DNA from: Spirochaetaceae bacterium
Lineage (GTDB): Bacteria > Spirochaetota > Spirochaetia > Treponematales > Breznakiellaceae
Length of the DNA stretch: 5,139 bases
Assembly (NCBI GenBank): GCA_031290855.1
Contig: JAISLM010000028.1
Location: forward strand, 1 to 5,139
Direction of reading: 5' to 3'
Part shown: one piece after another, positions 5,124-5,139 of the stretch
Layout: each line of letters starts with the position of its first letter
Numbering within the stretch: position 1 is the first letter of the stretch
Made by a program: the position numbers and the translations under genes
The notes under the pieces: model-generated
Told to the model about the DNA's origin: nothing
Databases searched by the model: none
Seen by the model: the letters and a program-made list of their open reading frames with translations, nothing else

Positions 5124-5139
5124 ATGAGACATTTAAGAA
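5124..5139 (+). CDS. Start of a second transposase copy, runs off right edge
   Basis: ATG 5124 followed by AGA CAT TTA AGA A gives MRHLR, the same first codons as the reverse-strand frame at 77, behind the same leader sequence. Only five codons are inside the window, so the call depends entirely on homology with copy A. It would point away from clpC. Confidence 0.4.

Overview
The window looks like chromosomal DNA of a spirochaete, most probably a Treponema-type organism such as those of animal or termite guts. This is an inference from three things: a ClpC-type ATPase with spirochaete-like sequence, a secreted protein that resembles the DUF2259 family (which I associate mainly with treponemes), and a genome littered with short dispersed repeats and IS200-like transposase starts. 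No rRNA or tRNA is present to settle the taxonomy.

Layout, left to right. (1) 1-77: N-terminus of a probable IS200/REP-type (Y1) transposase, minus strand, running off the left edge. (2) 78-213: its conserved upstream leader. (3) 297-520: a compact repeat module made of a small hairpin, six 18-bp tandem units, a terminator-like hairpin and a closing hairpin. (4) 535-1257: a DUF2259-like secreted protein, minus strand. (5) 1258-1779: a non-coding stretch with one imperfect 28-bp duplication. (6) 1780-1848: a 22-codon plus-strand ORF that looks like an orphan signal peptide. (7) 1857-2125: a second, directly oriented copy of the module with eight 18-bp units. (8) 2126-2352: intergenic DNA with a perfect 18-bp hairpin. 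(9) 2353-4908: clpC, minus strand, complete. (10) 4909-4981: the clpC promoter region. (11) 4982-5123: a second, inverted copy of the transposase leader, followed by the first codons of a second transposase copy (5124-5139, plus strand).

Two points matter most. First, the window is bracketed by inverted copies of the same transposase 5' region. The right-hand copy lies directly upstream of clpC and is open in frame with it, so naive gene calling adds 69 spurious residues to ClpC. The likely real start is at 4908 or 4890, just downstream of a TATAAT box. Second, the two tandem-repeat modules look like a family of structured elements. The one clear stem substitution between copies and both stem variants inside array 2 all keep pairing as G.U in plus-strand RNA, but would be A.C mismatches in the minus-strand RNA. 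That suggests a plus-sense RNA with a variable number of mini-hairpins, ending in a terminator. It is the best candidate here for something not described.

Functionally, clpC would encode the unfoldase of a ClpCP protease. The DUF2259-like protein is probably exported and has no assigned role. Nothing in the window links these two genes in one operon: they are separated by about 1.1 kb of repeats and non-coding DNA.
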